Source of the DNA: UBA2357 sp041678045 | GTDB lineage: Bacteria; Pseudomonadota; Gammaproteobacteria; Burkholderiales; Rhodocyclaceae | Assembly (NCBI GenBank): GCA_041678045.1 | Contig: JBAYOV010000012.1 | Coordinates: forward strand, 1-64,000 | Direction of reading: 5' to 3' | DNA length: 64,000 nt | In this document: positions 51,625 to 61,298 of the stretch, one piece after another | Position numbering within the stretch: the stretch's first letter is position 1 | How the letters are laid out: every line of letters starts with the position of its first letter | Translations under genes and position numbers: made by a program | Notes under the pieces: generated by a model | The model's input: the letters and a program-made list of their open reading frames with translations, nothing else | The model's database searches: none | Told to the model about the DNA's origin: nothing

Positions 51625-53970
51625 ATGCGTATCGCCATTCTCGGTTTTGCCCTGGGGGTGTGGGGCGTGCAACAGCTGGCGGCCTTGCCGTCGGTGGTGG
51701 GGTTGTTGCTGCTCGGGTTTGGAGGGGCTGGCGGCTTGTATCTGGGGCAAGGCGTGCGTGTGCGCTGGCGGATGTGGGGCGTGCAGTTGTTGTGTGGCGT
51801 ACTGCTGGGTGGGGCATGGGCCGGGCTGAGGGCGGAGTGGCGTTTGCAGGAGGCCTTGCCTGAAGACTTGCAGCGGGTGGACATTGTGCTCGAAGGGTGG
51901 GTGAATGGCTTGCCGCAATTCAACCCGGAGGTGGGGAGCGTTCGCTTCGGGTTTGTGGTGGAGCGTGCTGTTGGTGGCGAAGCGGTCCCCCGGCATCTGC
52001 TGTTGTCGTGGTATGCGCGAGGGGGCCAGGTTGTGCCGGCGCTGCGGCCAGGCGAGCGCTGGCAACTGAAGGTGCGCCTGAAGCGTCCCCATGGCTTCAG
52101 CAATCCACATGGCTTCGACTATGAGGCGTGGTTGCTGGAGCGGGGGGTGCGGGCCACGGGACATGTTCGCGCGGATGCGGGCAACCAGCGTGTTGACTCG
52201 GGTGTGCATGGCTGGATGAATCGGGTGCATCGCCTGCGGGGCGAGATCCGCGAGCGCTTTGCACAGCATCTGCCGGATGCGCAGTATGCGGGCATTTTGA
52301 CGGCTCTGGTGATTGGCGATCAGCGTGGCATTGACGAGGCGCAGTGGCAGGTCTTTCGTAGCACCGGAGTGGCGCATCTGGTGGCGATCTCGGGCATGCA
52401 TGTGTCGATGATGGCCGTGCTGTGTGGCGGGATGGTTGGCTGGCTGTGGCGGCGCAGTGTGCGTCTGATGTTGTGGTGGCCGGCGCGCAAGGCGTCGGTT
52501 CTGGCCGGTCTGGTCGGGGCGGCAGGCTATGCACTGCTGGCGGGCCTGGGTTTGCCCACCCAGCGCGCGCTGGTGATGCTGAGTGTGGCCGCAGTCGGCT
52601 ATCTGTGTGCCCGGGAAACGCTTGGCAGCCGTTTGTGGGCGCAGGCCTTGCTGGTGGTGTTGCTGATCGATCCGTGGGCCGTGCTGTCCGCCGGTTTCTG
52701 GTTGTCGTTTGCCGCAGTAGGGGCGATTCTGTTCGTGATGAGTGGCCGCACACACAGGCTGCAGGGGTGGCGTGCCGTGTTGCAGGTGCAACTGGCCATC
52801 TCGCTGCTGACGGCACCGCTGTTGCTGCTGCTGTTCAATGCTCTGCCGCTGGTTTCGCTGCCGGCCAATCTGGTCGCAATCCCGATGATGACGCTGGCCG
52901 TCGCGCCGCTGGCGTTGCTGGCGATGATGCCGCCGTTGACCCTGTTGCTTGATCTGGCGCACTGGATTCTGTCGGTGATGATGCTTTGGCTGGAATGGCT
53001 GGCGAGTTGGCCGCTTGCGCTGTGGCAGCAGGCCGCACTTCCTCCGGGGTTGATGATGGTGGTATGCGGTCTGCTGGTGTGGGCGATGCTGCCCGCCGGC
53101 ACACCCTCCCGGGCGCTGGCGCTGTGCATGGTCTGTCTGGTTGTGTGGTCATGGTCACCGCCCAGGCCGGAATCGGGTGAATTTGTTACCAGCGTGCTGG
53201 ATGTGGGCAATGGCATGGCGGTGCATGTCAGCACCTCCGGGCATGATCTGCTGTACGACACCGGGCCGCCGTATGGGCCATCTGCCGATGCGGGCTCACG
53301 GGTGATCCTGCCCTATCTGCGAGGGCTGGGTGTGTCACGTCTGAATGCGGTGGTGCTTTCGCATGACGACATCGATCACACCGGCGGTGCGGCCACCGTG
53401 CAGGCGGCCATGCCGGTTGAGCGTTGGTGGTTTTCTCCAGGCGCGGCACATGCGGCGCTGCGCGGACGCGGACAGTGGAAAGCGTGTGTTGCGGGTGAAG
53501 CCTGGGTGTGGGATGGGGTGCGTTTTGAGTGGTTGCACCCGGGGCCGGGGGAGGGGATGTTCAGGCGTGACAACGACAACTCGTGCGTTCTCAGGGTGGT
53601 CGCCGCGAGTGGACGCAGCCTGTTGCTTGCCGGTGATGTCGAGCGTGCAGCCGAGGCCAGTTTGCTGAGGCGAGAACGCGAGCGCGGGCGACTGGGCAGC
53701 GATGTGGTGCTGGTGCCGCACCACGGCAGTCGCTCCTCTTCGTCGCCGGACTTCGTGAAGGCCGTTGCGGCGCAGCATGCCGTGCATTCGGCCGGCTATT
53801 TGAATGCTTTTGGCCACCCCCACCCCGAGGTGTTGTCACGCTGGTCACAGGCCGGTGCGCGCAACTGGCGTACCGACCTGCAGGGGGCTGTGCGGGTGCA
53901 CATGGGAGATGAAGTGTCGGTGAGTGCCCAGCGCAGCCTGAAGCCACGCTACTGGCACGCGCTGCGATGA
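51625..53970 (+). CDS. comEC: DNA uptake channel protein ComEC/Rec2
   Basis: A 781-residue membrane protein for import of single-stranded DNA during natural transformation. It has an N-terminal soluble region (about 60-190), the competence-domain core GILTALVIGDQRGID and VAHLVAISGMHVSMMA, about ten helices, and a C-terminal metallo-beta-lactamase-like domain with LSHDDIDHTGG, LLLAGDVE and VLVPHHGSRSSSS. All expected domains are present. The start ATG at 51625 lacks an obvious ribosome site. It is a single gene after the remnant region. Confidence 0.95.
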   Translation: MRIAILGFALGVWGVQQLAALPSVVGLLLLGFGGAGGLYLGQGVRVRWRMWGVQLLCGVLLGGAWAGLRAEWRLQEALPEDLQRVDIVLEGWVNGLPQFNPEVGSVRFGFVVERAVGGEAVPRHLLLSWYARGGQVVPALRPGERWQLKVRLKRPHGFSNPHGFDYEAWLLERGVRATGHVRADAGNQRVDSGVHGWMNRVHRLRGEIRERFAQHLPDAQYAGILTALVIGDQRGIDEAQWQVFRSTGVAHLVAISGMHVSMMAVLCGGMVGWLWRRSVRLMLWWPARKASVLAGLVGAAGYALLAGLGLPTQRALVMLSVAAVGYLCARETLGSRLWAQALLVVLLIDPWAVLSAGFWLSFAAVGAILFVMSGRTHRLQGWRAVLQVQLAISLLTAPLLLLLFNALPLVSLPANLVAIPMMTLAVAPLALLAMMPPLTLLLDLAHWILSVMMLWLEWLASWPLALWQQAALPPGLMMVVCGLLVWAMLPAGTPSRALALCMVCLVVWSWSPPRPESGEFVTSVLDVGNGMAVHVSTSGHDLLYDTGPPYGPSADAGSRVILPYLRGLGVSRLNAVVLSHDDIDHTGGAATVQAAMPVERWWFSPGAAHAALRGRGQWKACVAGEAWVWDGVRFEWLHPGPGEGMFRRDNDNSCVLRVVAASGRSLLLAGDVERAAEASLLRRERERGRLGSDVVLVPHHGSRSSSSPDFVKAVAAQHAVHSAGYLNAFGHPHPEVLSRWSQAGARNWRTDLQGAVRVHMGDEVSVSAQRSLKPRYWHALR

Positions 53971-54056
53971 CGCAGGGGCGCTCACCGGCCCGGCTTGTGC
54001 GGTTAAACTTCCCGCATGCATGTGCATGAGAATATGAGAATGGGTGGGCCGCTGAT

Positions 54057-54998
54057 ATGGGTTTTGTCGATGCAGTGAGGCGTTGGTTGCGACCCGCCGG
54101 GTCGATGGTGCAGGCGGTGGTCGGGCATGAGATGCGGGTGCGCTCGGTGCAATGTATCGGGCCACATGGGCTGCACCGCATGGCCTATACCGAATGGGGC
54201 GATCCGCACAACCGCAAGGTGCTGGTGTGCGTGCATGGTCTGACCCGCAACGGGCGCGACTTCGATGATCTGGCGCGCAGCCTGGCCGACGAATACCGCG
54301 TGGTGTGCCCGGATGTGGTTGGACGAGGGCGCAGCGACTGGCTGGGGGTGAAGGATGACTACGGTTTCCCGCTGTATGTGTCGGATATGGTCACGCTGCT
54401 TGCCAGGCTGGATGCCGAGACGGTGCACTGGGTGGGCACCTCGATGGGGGGCATCATCGGCATGTTGCTGGCCAGCCAGCCGCACACGCCGATCGAGCGC
54501 CTGGTGCTCAATGATGTGGGGCCGGTGATCACCGCCGCCTCACTGCGCCGGATTGGCGAGTATGTGGGGCGCGCGCCCCTGTTTGCGGACATGGGCGAGG
54601 CGGAGGCCTGGCTTCGGGAAGTGGGCGCTTCGTTCGGGCCGCTGACCGATGCCCAGTGGCAGCACATCACGCAGCATTCGGTGGGCCCTGTCCCGGGGGG
54701 CTATGCGGTGGTGTACGACCCCGGCATTGGCGAAGTCTTCCGCAAAACTCCGCTGCTCGCGGATGTGAGTCTGTGGGAGGTGTATGACCACATCCGCTGC
54801 CCCACGCTGGCCATTCGTGGGGCTGAATCGGATCTGCTGGAGGCTTCCACCCTGCATGCCATGGGGCAGCGCGGTCCGTGTGCCGAGTGCGTGGAGTTTC
54901 CCGGTGTGGGGCACGCGCCAATGCTCATGGATGCAGGGCAGATCGCCCGGGTCAGGGGGTTTTTGCTGGGTGCTGAAAGCGGATCGATGCGGAGTTGA
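54057..54998 (+). CDS. alpha/beta hydrolase (MhpC-like)
   Basis: A 313-residue hydrolase. The oxyanion region is VCVHGLTRNGRDFDDLA, the nucleophile Ser lies in WVGTSMGGIIGM near residue 129, the acid in AIRGAESDLLEA and the His in PGVGHAPML. The substrate is unknown; ester or C-C bond hydrolysis are both possible. The last 47 bases overlap the end of msrB on the opposite strand. Confidence 0.9.
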   Translation: MGFVDAVRRWLRPAGSMVQAVVGHEMRVRSVQCIGPHGLHRMAYTEWGDPHNRKVLVCVHGLTRNGRDFDDLARSLADEYRVVCPDVVGRGRSDWLGVKDDYGFPLYVSDMVTLLARLDAETVHWVGTSMGGIIGMLLASQPHTPIERLVLNDVGPVITAASLRRIGEYVGRAPLFADMGEAEAWLREVGASFGPLTDAQWQHITQHSVGPVPGGYAVVYDPGIGEVFRKTPLLADVSLWEVYDHIRCPTLAIRGAESDLLEASTLHAMGQRGPCAECVEFPGVGHAPMLMDAGQIARVRGFLLGAESGSMRS

Positions 54999-55434
54999 TG
55001 CAGTAGCGCAGCCCGGTGGGTGCCGGACCATCTTCGAAGACATGGCCAAGATGGGCACCGCAGTGCCGGCACAGCACTTCGGTGCGGTGCATGAAATGGC
55101 TGTGATCGTCCTGTTCGGCAACGTTCTCCGCGTTTGCGGCCGCCCAGAAACTGGGCCAGCCGCAGCCGGCGTCGAACTTGTGGGCCGCATCGAACAGTGG
55201 GGTGTCGCAGCAGATGCAGCGATACGTGCCTGCCGCCCAGTGATTCCAGTAGGCACCGGTGAACGGTCGTTCGGTGCCTTTTTCCCGGGTCACATGATAT
55301 TGCTCCGGGGTCAGGCGGGCACGCCAGCGGGTGTCGGAGTGGACGTCACGGGCATCCGCAAGCGCCTCGGAAACGGGCTCGGTGGTTTCTTCCGAGCCGG
55401 GGGCTTTGTCGTCGTGGCCTTTCCTGTCGCTCAT
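54952..55434 (-). CDS. msrB: peptide-methionine (R)-S-oxide reductase MsrB
   Basis: A 160-residue enzyme that repairs methionine-R-sulfoxide. The catalytic Cys145 lies in LRYCINSASIRF, zinc ligands are Cys73/Cys76 and Cys122/Cys125, and GCGWPSFW is the substrate-pocket motif. No signal peptide is seen, so it should be cytoplasmic. The 35-residue acidic N-terminus is longer than in minimal MsrB, and an internal start is possible. It lies 20 bp after the DUF2863 gene and overlaps the convergent hydrolase by 47 bp. Confidence 0.95.
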   Translation of the reverse strand: MSDRKGHDDKAPGSEETTEPVSEALADARDVHSDTRWRARLTPEQYHVTREKGTERPFTGAYWNHWAAGTYRCICCDTPLFDAAHKFDAGCGWPSFWAAANAENVAEQDDHSHFMHRTEVLCRHCGAHLGHVFEDGPAPTGLRYCINSASIRFQHPAKTP

Positions 55435-55454
55435 GGCGTGCTCCTGTGTGGGCC

Positions 55455-56627
55455 TCAGTGCAGATGGCGCGGCGTCTGCTCGGCGTGTTCCTCGGGCATT
55501 TCTGCATGCACGATCTCACCGTCGGGGGAGGCGTACAGCGGTGAGCCGCAGTCATCGCAGTATTCCAGCGGAAAACGGTGCTCGAGGTTGACGATGTCAT
55601 TGACGCCGCATTCACGCAGCACGGCTTCGATTTCGGTGGCGATGTCGGAGTTGTCGTCCTCCGGCCCGAGCAACGGCCACACCACCCCGTGCATCACCTG
55701 ATCGTCGCCGTGGCGGGTGAAGCTGATGCGGTATTCCTGCAATTGCCGGTCGTGGAAAGGGGCAATCACGGCCCGCAGCCCGGATGACGGAATCTGCAGT
55801 TCGGCGCCGAGAAAGGCCACCGACGCATGGATCGCGTACGGTCGGCTGGAGCGATCGGCCTGACGGCTGGCTGCAAAGTAGGCCTCCGGCAGCACGACTT
55901 CGATTGCGCAGCCCGGCAGCAGCGGGGTGATGCAGGCCCCGCCCTGACTGCGCCACTGGCCAAGCGCCTGTTTGCGGTCGCTGCCGGTGCTTTCCTGCCA
56001 GTTGAACAGGGGCTGGTCACGCGGCACTGCCACGGCGGCGAGAAGGTAGCGGGTGTCGGACAGGAAGTGCACGGTCTCGGGCATGTTGCTGGTGTCGATG
56101 TGCAGGTCCTGGTTGTCCAGCGCGGCGCGCCCCAGAATGGCGGCAAATTCTGCGGTGGCGCAGTAGCCTTGCGGCAACTGGTCGGGGCTGAACAGGAAGT
56201 CGGCCACGGCCACCTGTGCCCCTTCGGCCAGCACATGGGCCTGCAGATGCACGCGCAGGTTGGCCATCACCGCCTTGGGCACGGTGTGGGTCGGGATGCG
56301 GAAGCGTGACCAGGCGAGCACCGGTGCGGCCAGCAGCAGGATGTCGTGCGCTTCGGATACGCCCAGCGCGTTCTCGGCACGCGATTCGATGCAGTCCGCC
56401 AGTTCTTCGTAGGCTCGCATCTCGGTGTTGTACAGATGATCGAGCGCGGCATTGAGCGCTTCTTCATCGTGGTTGCCGAGCAGGGTGTCGATGTGTGAGG
56501 ACAGTTGCGATTCCCAGTAGCGGTCCTCGGCACGACTGCCGGACTCGGCCAGCCCGGTGGCCAGCCAGACCAGTTGTTCGGCGCCGCCGGCGAGACCGCC
56601 ACGGCGTTTCTGTCGGGTTCTTTTCAT
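55455..56627 (-). CDS. DUF2863 family protein
   Basis: A 390-residue soluble protein matching DUF2863, a family of Betaproteobacteria with no assigned function. Notable parts are a basic N-terminus (MKRTRQKRRGG), a helical first half, and a C-terminal LEYCDDCGSPLYASPDGEIVHAEMP that looks like half of a zinc site followed by an acidic, His-rich tail. It precedes msrB by 20 bp on the same strand, so they are probably cotranscribed. Confidence 0.8.
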   Translation of the reverse strand: MKRTRQKRRGGLAGGAEQLVWLATGLAESGSRAEDRYWESQLSSHIDTLLGNHDEEALNAALDHLYNTEMRAYEELADCIESRAENALGVSEAHDILLLAAPVLAWSRFRIPTHTVPKAVMANLRVHLQAHVLAEGAQVAVADFLFSPDQLPQGYCATAEFAAILGRAALDNQDLHIDTSNMPETVHFLSDTRYLLAAVAVPRDQPLFNWQESTGSDRKQALGQWRSQGGACITPLLPGCAIEVVLPEAYFAASRQADRSSRPYAIHASVAFLGAELQIPSSGLRAVIAPFHDRQLQEYRISFTRHGDDQVMHGVVWPLLGPEDDNSDIATEIEAVLRECGVNDIVNLEHRFPLEYCDDCGSPLYASPDGEIVHAEMPEEHAEQTPRHLH

Positions 56628-56696
56628 TGCTTCCTCGGAGGTTTGCTTGATTCTGCGTGGTTTTGCGTGATTTTTCGGGGGCGTCCGGAGGCTGTC

Positions 56697-57530
56697 TCAG
56701 AAGCCCGGGTTCTTCAGTCTGACGGCCTGCAGGATGATTGCGGAGATTTCCTCGATCGACTTGGTGGTTGAGTCGAGCCAGGGGATGTTCTCGCGGCGCA
56801 TCATCTTCTGGGCCGCATCGATTTCGTAGCGGCAGTTGTCGAGTGAGGCGTAGCGGCTGTTCGGGCGGCGCTCCTGGCGAATCTGGACCAGGCGCTCCGG
56901 GGCGATGGTCAGGCCAAACAGCTTGCGACGGTGGTTGTTGAGTTCTCCGGGCAGCTTGTTGCGCTCGAAATCTTCCGGAATCAGTGGGTAGTTCGCCGCC
57001 TTCACGCCGAACTGCATGGCCAGGTACAGGCTGGTGGGCGTTTTGCCGGAGCGTGACACGCCCACCAGGATCACATCTGCATCGGCCAGTTCGCCGTCGG
57101 AGGATACCCCATCATCGTGGGCCATGGCGTAATTGATCGCTTCGATGCGCGCCTTGTAGTTCTGGCTGTCCGCAATGCCGTGAAAACGGCCGACCGCGTG
57201 CGTGGAGCGCATGCCCAGTTCGGCTTCCAGCGGGCCGATGAATTGCTCGAACAGATCGACGAACAGGGCATCGATGCCCTGCATGCCCCTGATCGTCTCA
57301 GGATTGACCAGGGTGCTGAAAACGATTGGGCGCATGCCGTCCTTGCGTGCCGCTTCGCGAATTTGCCGACCACAGTCGATGGCCTTGTCGAGGTCGTCGA
57401 CAAAGGGCATGCGCACCTGCCTGAAGTTGAACTCCGGGAACTGGGCAAGCAGGCTGTGACCGAGTGTTTCGGCGGTGATGCCGGTGCCGTCCGAGATGAA
57501 AAACACGGTGCGGGGGGTGGATGGGCTCAT
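56697..57530 (-). CDS. ppsR: PEP synthetase regulatory protein (kinase/pyrophosphorylase)
   Basis: A 277-residue DUF299-family protein that inactivates PEP synthase by ADP-dependent phosphorylation and reactivates it by a Pi-dependent reaction. It shows the start RTVFFISDGTGITAETLGHSLL and the P-loop VGVSRSGKTPTSLYLA near residue 155. The ATG at 57530 is chosen because homologues start here; a frame 22 codons longer extends into the divergent promoter region. It is divergent from ppsA, its target, with 119 bp between starts. Confidence 0.96.
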   Translation of the reverse strand: MSPSTPRTVFFISDGTGITAETLGHSLLAQFPEFNFRQVRMPFVDDLDKAIDCGRQIREAARKDGMRPIVFSTLVNPETIRGMQGIDALFVDLFEQFIGPLEAELGMRSTHAVGRFHGIADSQNYKARIEAINYAMAHDDGVSSDGELADADVILVGVSRSGKTPTSLYLAMQFGVKAANYPLIPEDFERNKLPGELNNHRRKLFGLTIAPERLVQIRQERRPNSRYASLDNCRYEIDAAQKMMRRENIPWLDSTTKSIEEISAIILQAVRLKNPGF

Positions 57531-57649
57531 GATCGTCCGTGCGGTTGCGTGGAAAAGTGCACAAAGCCGCACACAAGTGGTGCGGCACAGCAGCAAAGTT
57601 CGGTAAAATCACATTTTGCGTTTTCCCCAACATTTTCGGAAGGCCATTC

Positions 57650-60013
57650 ATGTCCCGCTACGTCATCCCCTTCACTGAACTTCGCATGACCGACGTCGAT
57701 AAAGTCGGCGGCAAGAACGCTTCGCTTGGCGAAATGATCAGCCAGTTGCCTGCCAGCGTGCGGGTGCCGGGCGGTTTTGCCACGACGGCAGACGCTTACC
57801 GCGAGTTCCTGGCACATCAGGGGCTGGCTGACCGGATTCATGCCGCACTCGAATCGCTGGATGTGGACGATGTGGATGCGCTGGTCAAGATTGGCGCCCA
57901 CATCCGTCAGTGGATTGTCGATACGCCGTTCCCGGCCCAGCTCGAGGCTGAAATCAAGGCTGCGTATGAGCAGATCACCTCGGAAGGGGAAGGCAGCTTT
58001 GCGGTGCGCTCCTCGGCGACGGCCGAAGACCTCCCGGATGCCTCGTTTGCGGGTCAGCAGGAAACCTTCCTGAACATCCACGGCTACGAGAACATCCTGC
58101 ACGCGATGAAGGAAGTGTTCGCGTCCCTGTACAACGACCGGGCGATCGCCTACCGGGTGCACAAGGGTTTTACCCATGCCGAAGTGGCCCTGTCGGCTGG
58201 CGTGCAGCGCATGGTGCGCTCGGATACCGGTGCCTCCGGTGTGATGTTTACCATCGATACCGAATCGGGCTTTTCCGACGTGGTGTTCATCACCGCCTCC
58301 TACGGCCTGGGCGAAACCGTGGTGCAGGGCGCGGTGAACCCGGACGAATTCTATGTGCACAAGCCCACTCTGGCCTTGGGCAAGCCGGCCGTGGTGCGCC
58401 GCAACCTGGGTTCGAAGCTGATCAAGATGGTGTTTGCCGACAAGGCCGAGGCCGGCAAGTCGGTGCGTACCGTGGATGTGGCCGAAGCCGACCGCAACCG
58501 TTTCTCGCTCACCGACGAGGACGTGCTCGAACTCGCCCGCTATGCGGTGATCATCGAGCAGCACTATGGTCGCCCGATGGACATCGAGTGGGGTAAAGAC
58601 GGTGTGGATGGCAAGCTCTACATCCTGCAGGCCCGTCCCGAGACGGTGAAGTCGCAGTCCTCCGGGCTGGTGATGGAAAAGTACCGCCTCAAGCAGTACG
58701 GCAAGGCACTCACCCACGGCCGTGCGATCGGCCAGAAGATCGGTGCCGGCACCGTGCGCGTGGTGAAGGATGCCTCCGAAATGAACCGTGTGCAGGCCGG
58801 CGACATCCTGGTCACCGACATGACCGACCCCAACTGGGAGCCGGTGATGAAGCGCGCCAGCGCCATTGTCACCAATCGCGGCGGGCGTACCTGCCACGCG
58901 GCGATCATCGCGCGTGAGCTGGGCATTCCGGCCATCGTCGGCTGCGGCAACGCCACCGAGGTGCTGGAAGAGGGCGATTCGGTCACCGTCTCCTGCGCCG
59001 AAGGCGACACCGGTTATGTGTATCGCGGCAAGCTGGAATTCGAGGTCATCACCACCGACATGGGCAACTTGCCCGACATTCCGGTGAAGATCATGATGAA
59101 CGTGGGCAACCCGGAACTCGCCTTCGAGTTTGCGCAGATTCCCAACGGTGGCGTTGGTCTGGCGCGGGTGGAGTTCGTCATCAACAACATGATCGGCATT
59201 CACCCGAAGGCGATCCTTGAGCTGGGCCAGGTGCCGGCCAACCTGCGTGACGAGATCACGCGTCGTTCGCGCGGTTACGCCACGCCCAAGCAGTTCTTCA
59301 TCGAAAAGCTGGTCGAAGGCATTGCCACGATTGCGGCCGCCTTCTATCCGAAGCCGGTGATCGTGCGCATGTCGGACTTCAAGTCCAACGAATACCGCAA
59401 GCTGCTCGGTGGCGACATCTATGAGCCGGAAGAGGAAAACCCGATGCTGGGTTTCCGTGGTGCTTCGCGCTACATCGCGCATTCTTTCCGTGACTGCTTC
59501 GAGATGGAAGTGGCCGCCATGAAGCGGGTGCGCAACGAGTTGGGGCTCACCAACGTGCAGGTGATGATCCCCTTCGTGCGCAATCTGGAAGAAGCTGCCG
59601 GGGTGGTCGAGTTGCTCGCCGAACACGGTCTGAAGCGTGGTGAAGACGACCTGAAGCTGATCATGATGTGCGAGATCCCCTCCAACGCCATCCTGGCCGA
59701 CCGTTTCCTGGAATATTTCGACGGTTTCTCCATCGGCTCGAACGACCTGACCCAGCTCACCCTTGGGCTGGACCGCGATTCCGGTCTGGTGGCGCACGCC
59801 TTCGACGAGCGCGATCCGGCGGTCAAGCAGCTGCTTTCCATGGCCATCCAGAGCGCCAACAAGCTCGATAAATATGTCGGCATCTGCGGCCAAGGGCCGT
59901 CCGACCATGCTGATTTTGCCGAATGGCTGATGGACGAAGGCATCCAGACCATCTCGCTGAACCCCGACACGGTGGTCGATACCTGGCTGAAGCTCGCCGC
60001 GCATCGCAAGTGA
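57650..60013 (+). CDS. ppsA: phosphoenolpyruvate synthase
   Basis: A 787-residue enzyme that converts pyruvate and ATP to PEP, AMP and phosphate for gluconeogenesis. The N-terminal ATP-grasp half starts YVIPFTELRMTDVDKVGGKN; the swivelling domain carries His416 in GGRTCHAAIIARELG; the C-terminal PEP domain has RMSDFKSNEYRKLLGG and a SIGSNDLTQLTLGLDRD signature. The ATG at 57650 has GGAAGG upstream. A TAAAAT -10-like hexamer is at 57604-57609. The divergent ppsR controls it after translation. Confidence 0.97.
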   Translation: MSRYVIPFTELRMTDVDKVGGKNASLGEMISQLPASVRVPGGFATTADAYREFLAHQGLADRIHAALESLDVDDVDALVKIGAHIRQWIVDTPFPAQLEAEIKAAYEQITSEGEGSFAVRSSATAEDLPDASFAGQQETFLNIHGYENILHAMKEVFASLYNDRAIAYRVHKGFTHAEVALSAGVQRMVRSDTGASGVMFTIDTESGFSDVVFITASYGLGETVVQGAVNPDEFYVHKPTLALGKPAVVRRNLGSKLIKMVFADKAEAGKSVRTVDVAEADRNRFSLTDEDVLELARYAVIIEQHYGRPMDIEWGKDGVDGKLYILQARPETVKSQSSGLVMEKYRLKQYGKALTHGRAIGQKIGAGTVRVVKDASEMNRVQAGDILVTDMTDPNWEPVMKRASAIVTNRGGRTCHAAIIARELGIPAIVGCGNATEVLEEGDSVTVSCAEGDTGYVYRGKLEFEVITTDMGNLPDIPVKIMMNVGNPELAFEFAQIPNGGVGLARVEFVINNMIGIHPKAILELGQVPANLRDEITRRSRGYATPKQFFIEKLVEGIATIAAAFYPKPVIVRMSDFKSNEYRKLLGGDIYEPEEENPMLGFRGASRYIAHSFRDCFEMEVAAMKRVRNELGLTNVQVMIPFVRNLEEAAGVVELLAEHGLKRGEDDLKLIMMCEIPSNAILADRFLEYFDGFSIGSNDLTQLTLGLDRDSGLVAHAFDERDPAVKQLLSMAIQSANKLDKYVGICGQGPSDHADFAEWLMDEGIQTISLNPDTVVDTWLKLAAHRK

Positions 60014-60060
60014 CGGGTTGGGGCACGGGCGCATCGGTCCGTGCCTGCGCAGGCTGACAT

Positions 60061-60084
60061 GACGGCAGTCTCCGGACTGCCGTC
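60061..60084 (+). terminator. hairpin after ppsA
   Basis: A 10-bp stem (GACGGCAGTC with GACTGCCGTC) closes a TCCG loop 48 bp after the ppsA stop. A clear T run is missing, so termination is likely but not certain. Confidence 0.6.
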
Positions 60085-60269
60085 GTTGCGTTCACTGTCT
60101 CATTCCGGAGTGAAACAAGACATGTCTTTGGTGTTAGACTTCCGCGTTCGTTTTTCATTTTGTCCAACAGTGTTGAGACAAATACAACCCGGGTGACCGG
60201 TGTGTCACCCCCAGTCATCGATCTGAACAAGCGTTCGCGTGGGTGTTTGGCGGAGCAGGAGTTTCGAGC

Positions 60270-61280
60270 ATGGCTTTCATGATTGTTTCAGCGGGACGGG
60301 TTGCATCGTCGGCAACGCGCACCGTGCGCCTGAGTGTCATGGTGGTGTCGCTGCTGGTTGTGGTGCTGACGATGTTTGCGGCCGGTTTGCTGGTCGGAGC
60401 CAGGTGGCTGCCGGATTCACGCAGCGGGGCGCCGATGCCGCAGCCTGAGCACGTGGCTGCCGTGGAGGCTCCGGTGACGCCTGAATTGCCGGAAGTAACG
60501 CCTGCCCGTGTTGCAGAGGACGCGGAGGACCGCTTGCTGATCGAACGCTTGGGCGAGCTCTCGGGACGGGTGATACAGTTGGAAGCCGAGGCGATGGCGC
60601 TCACCGAGCGTATCGGCGCGATTCAGGATTTCGAAGCCCGGGTTGCCGGTCAGGATTTCGAGAACATCAAGGGGCGGCTGGCGAAGACGCCGCCTGGCCG
60701 GTCGTCCGGTGGTCCGCTGCTTGAGGCCTTGCCCGAGCCGTCAGCGCAGCCGTCCCTCACGGCGCCGTCACTGACCGCTGAAATGCTCGACCAGATGGTG
60801 GGTGTCGAATCCGAGATCGGCCGTTTGGCCGCGCTGCTTTCCGAGCTCGACCGGCTTGCAGCGAGCATCAACATTACCCATCTGTCCTTTCCGGGGCGTT
60901 CGCCCATGCCCGATCAGCGCATCACCTCGGCGTTCGGCAACCGGATCGACCCATTCAACCGGCGTCGCGCCTTCCACAGCGGGGTGGATTATCCCGCGCC
61001 CAAGGGAAGTCCGATTCATGCCAGTGCCGGTGGCAAGGTGATTTTTGCGGGGCGTCGCCCGTTTTATGGCAACACGGTGGAGATCGACCACGGTGCCGGG
61101 CTGGTGACGCGTTATGCGCACGCCTCCCGCCTGAATGTGAAGCTGGGTGATGTGGTGATGCCCGGCGAAAAGATTGCGGAAGTGGGTTCCACCGGGCGTT
61201 CCACCGGGCCGCATCTGCATTTCGAAATTCTCAAGGATGGACATTTTGTCGATCCGACCGTTTATCTGGCCCGCTTCTGA
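60270..61280 (+). CDS. M23 family metallopeptidase, membrane anchored
   Basis: A 336-residue protein with one N-terminal membrane helix (about residues 22-44), a coiled-coil/proline-rich linker and a C-terminal peptidoglycan endopeptidase domain (about 225-336). The zinc ligands are in FHSGVDYPAP and PHLHFEI, and both are intact, so the enzyme should be active on cell-wall crosslinks. AGGAG lies upstream of the ATG at 60270. It is followed 18 bp later by a membrane coiled-coil protein and then bactofilin, as in cell-shape clusters. Confidence 0.92.
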   Translation: MAFMIVSAGRVASSATRTVRLSVMVVSLLVVVLTMFAAGLLVGARWLPDSRSGAPMPQPEHVAAVEAPVTPELPEVTPARVAEDAEDRLLIERLGELSGRVIQLEAEAMALTERIGAIQDFEARVAGQDFENIKGRLAKTPPGRSSGGPLLEALPEPSAQPSLTAPSLTAEMLDQMVGVESEIGRLAALLSELDRLAASINITHLSFPGRSPMPDQRITSAFGNRIDPFNRRRAFHSGVDYPAPKGSPIHASAGGKVIFAGRRPFYGNTVEIDHGAGLVTRYAHASRLNVKLGDVVMPGEKIAEVGSTGRSTGPHLHFEILKDGHFVDPTVYLARF

Positions 61281-61298
61281 TCTGAGCTTCCTGTCATC

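Noticed and set aside
60100..60269. Possible small RNA or riboswitch before the M23 peptidase
   Set aside because: The spacer has only a 5-bp CAACA/TGTTG repeat and no recognisable structured element.
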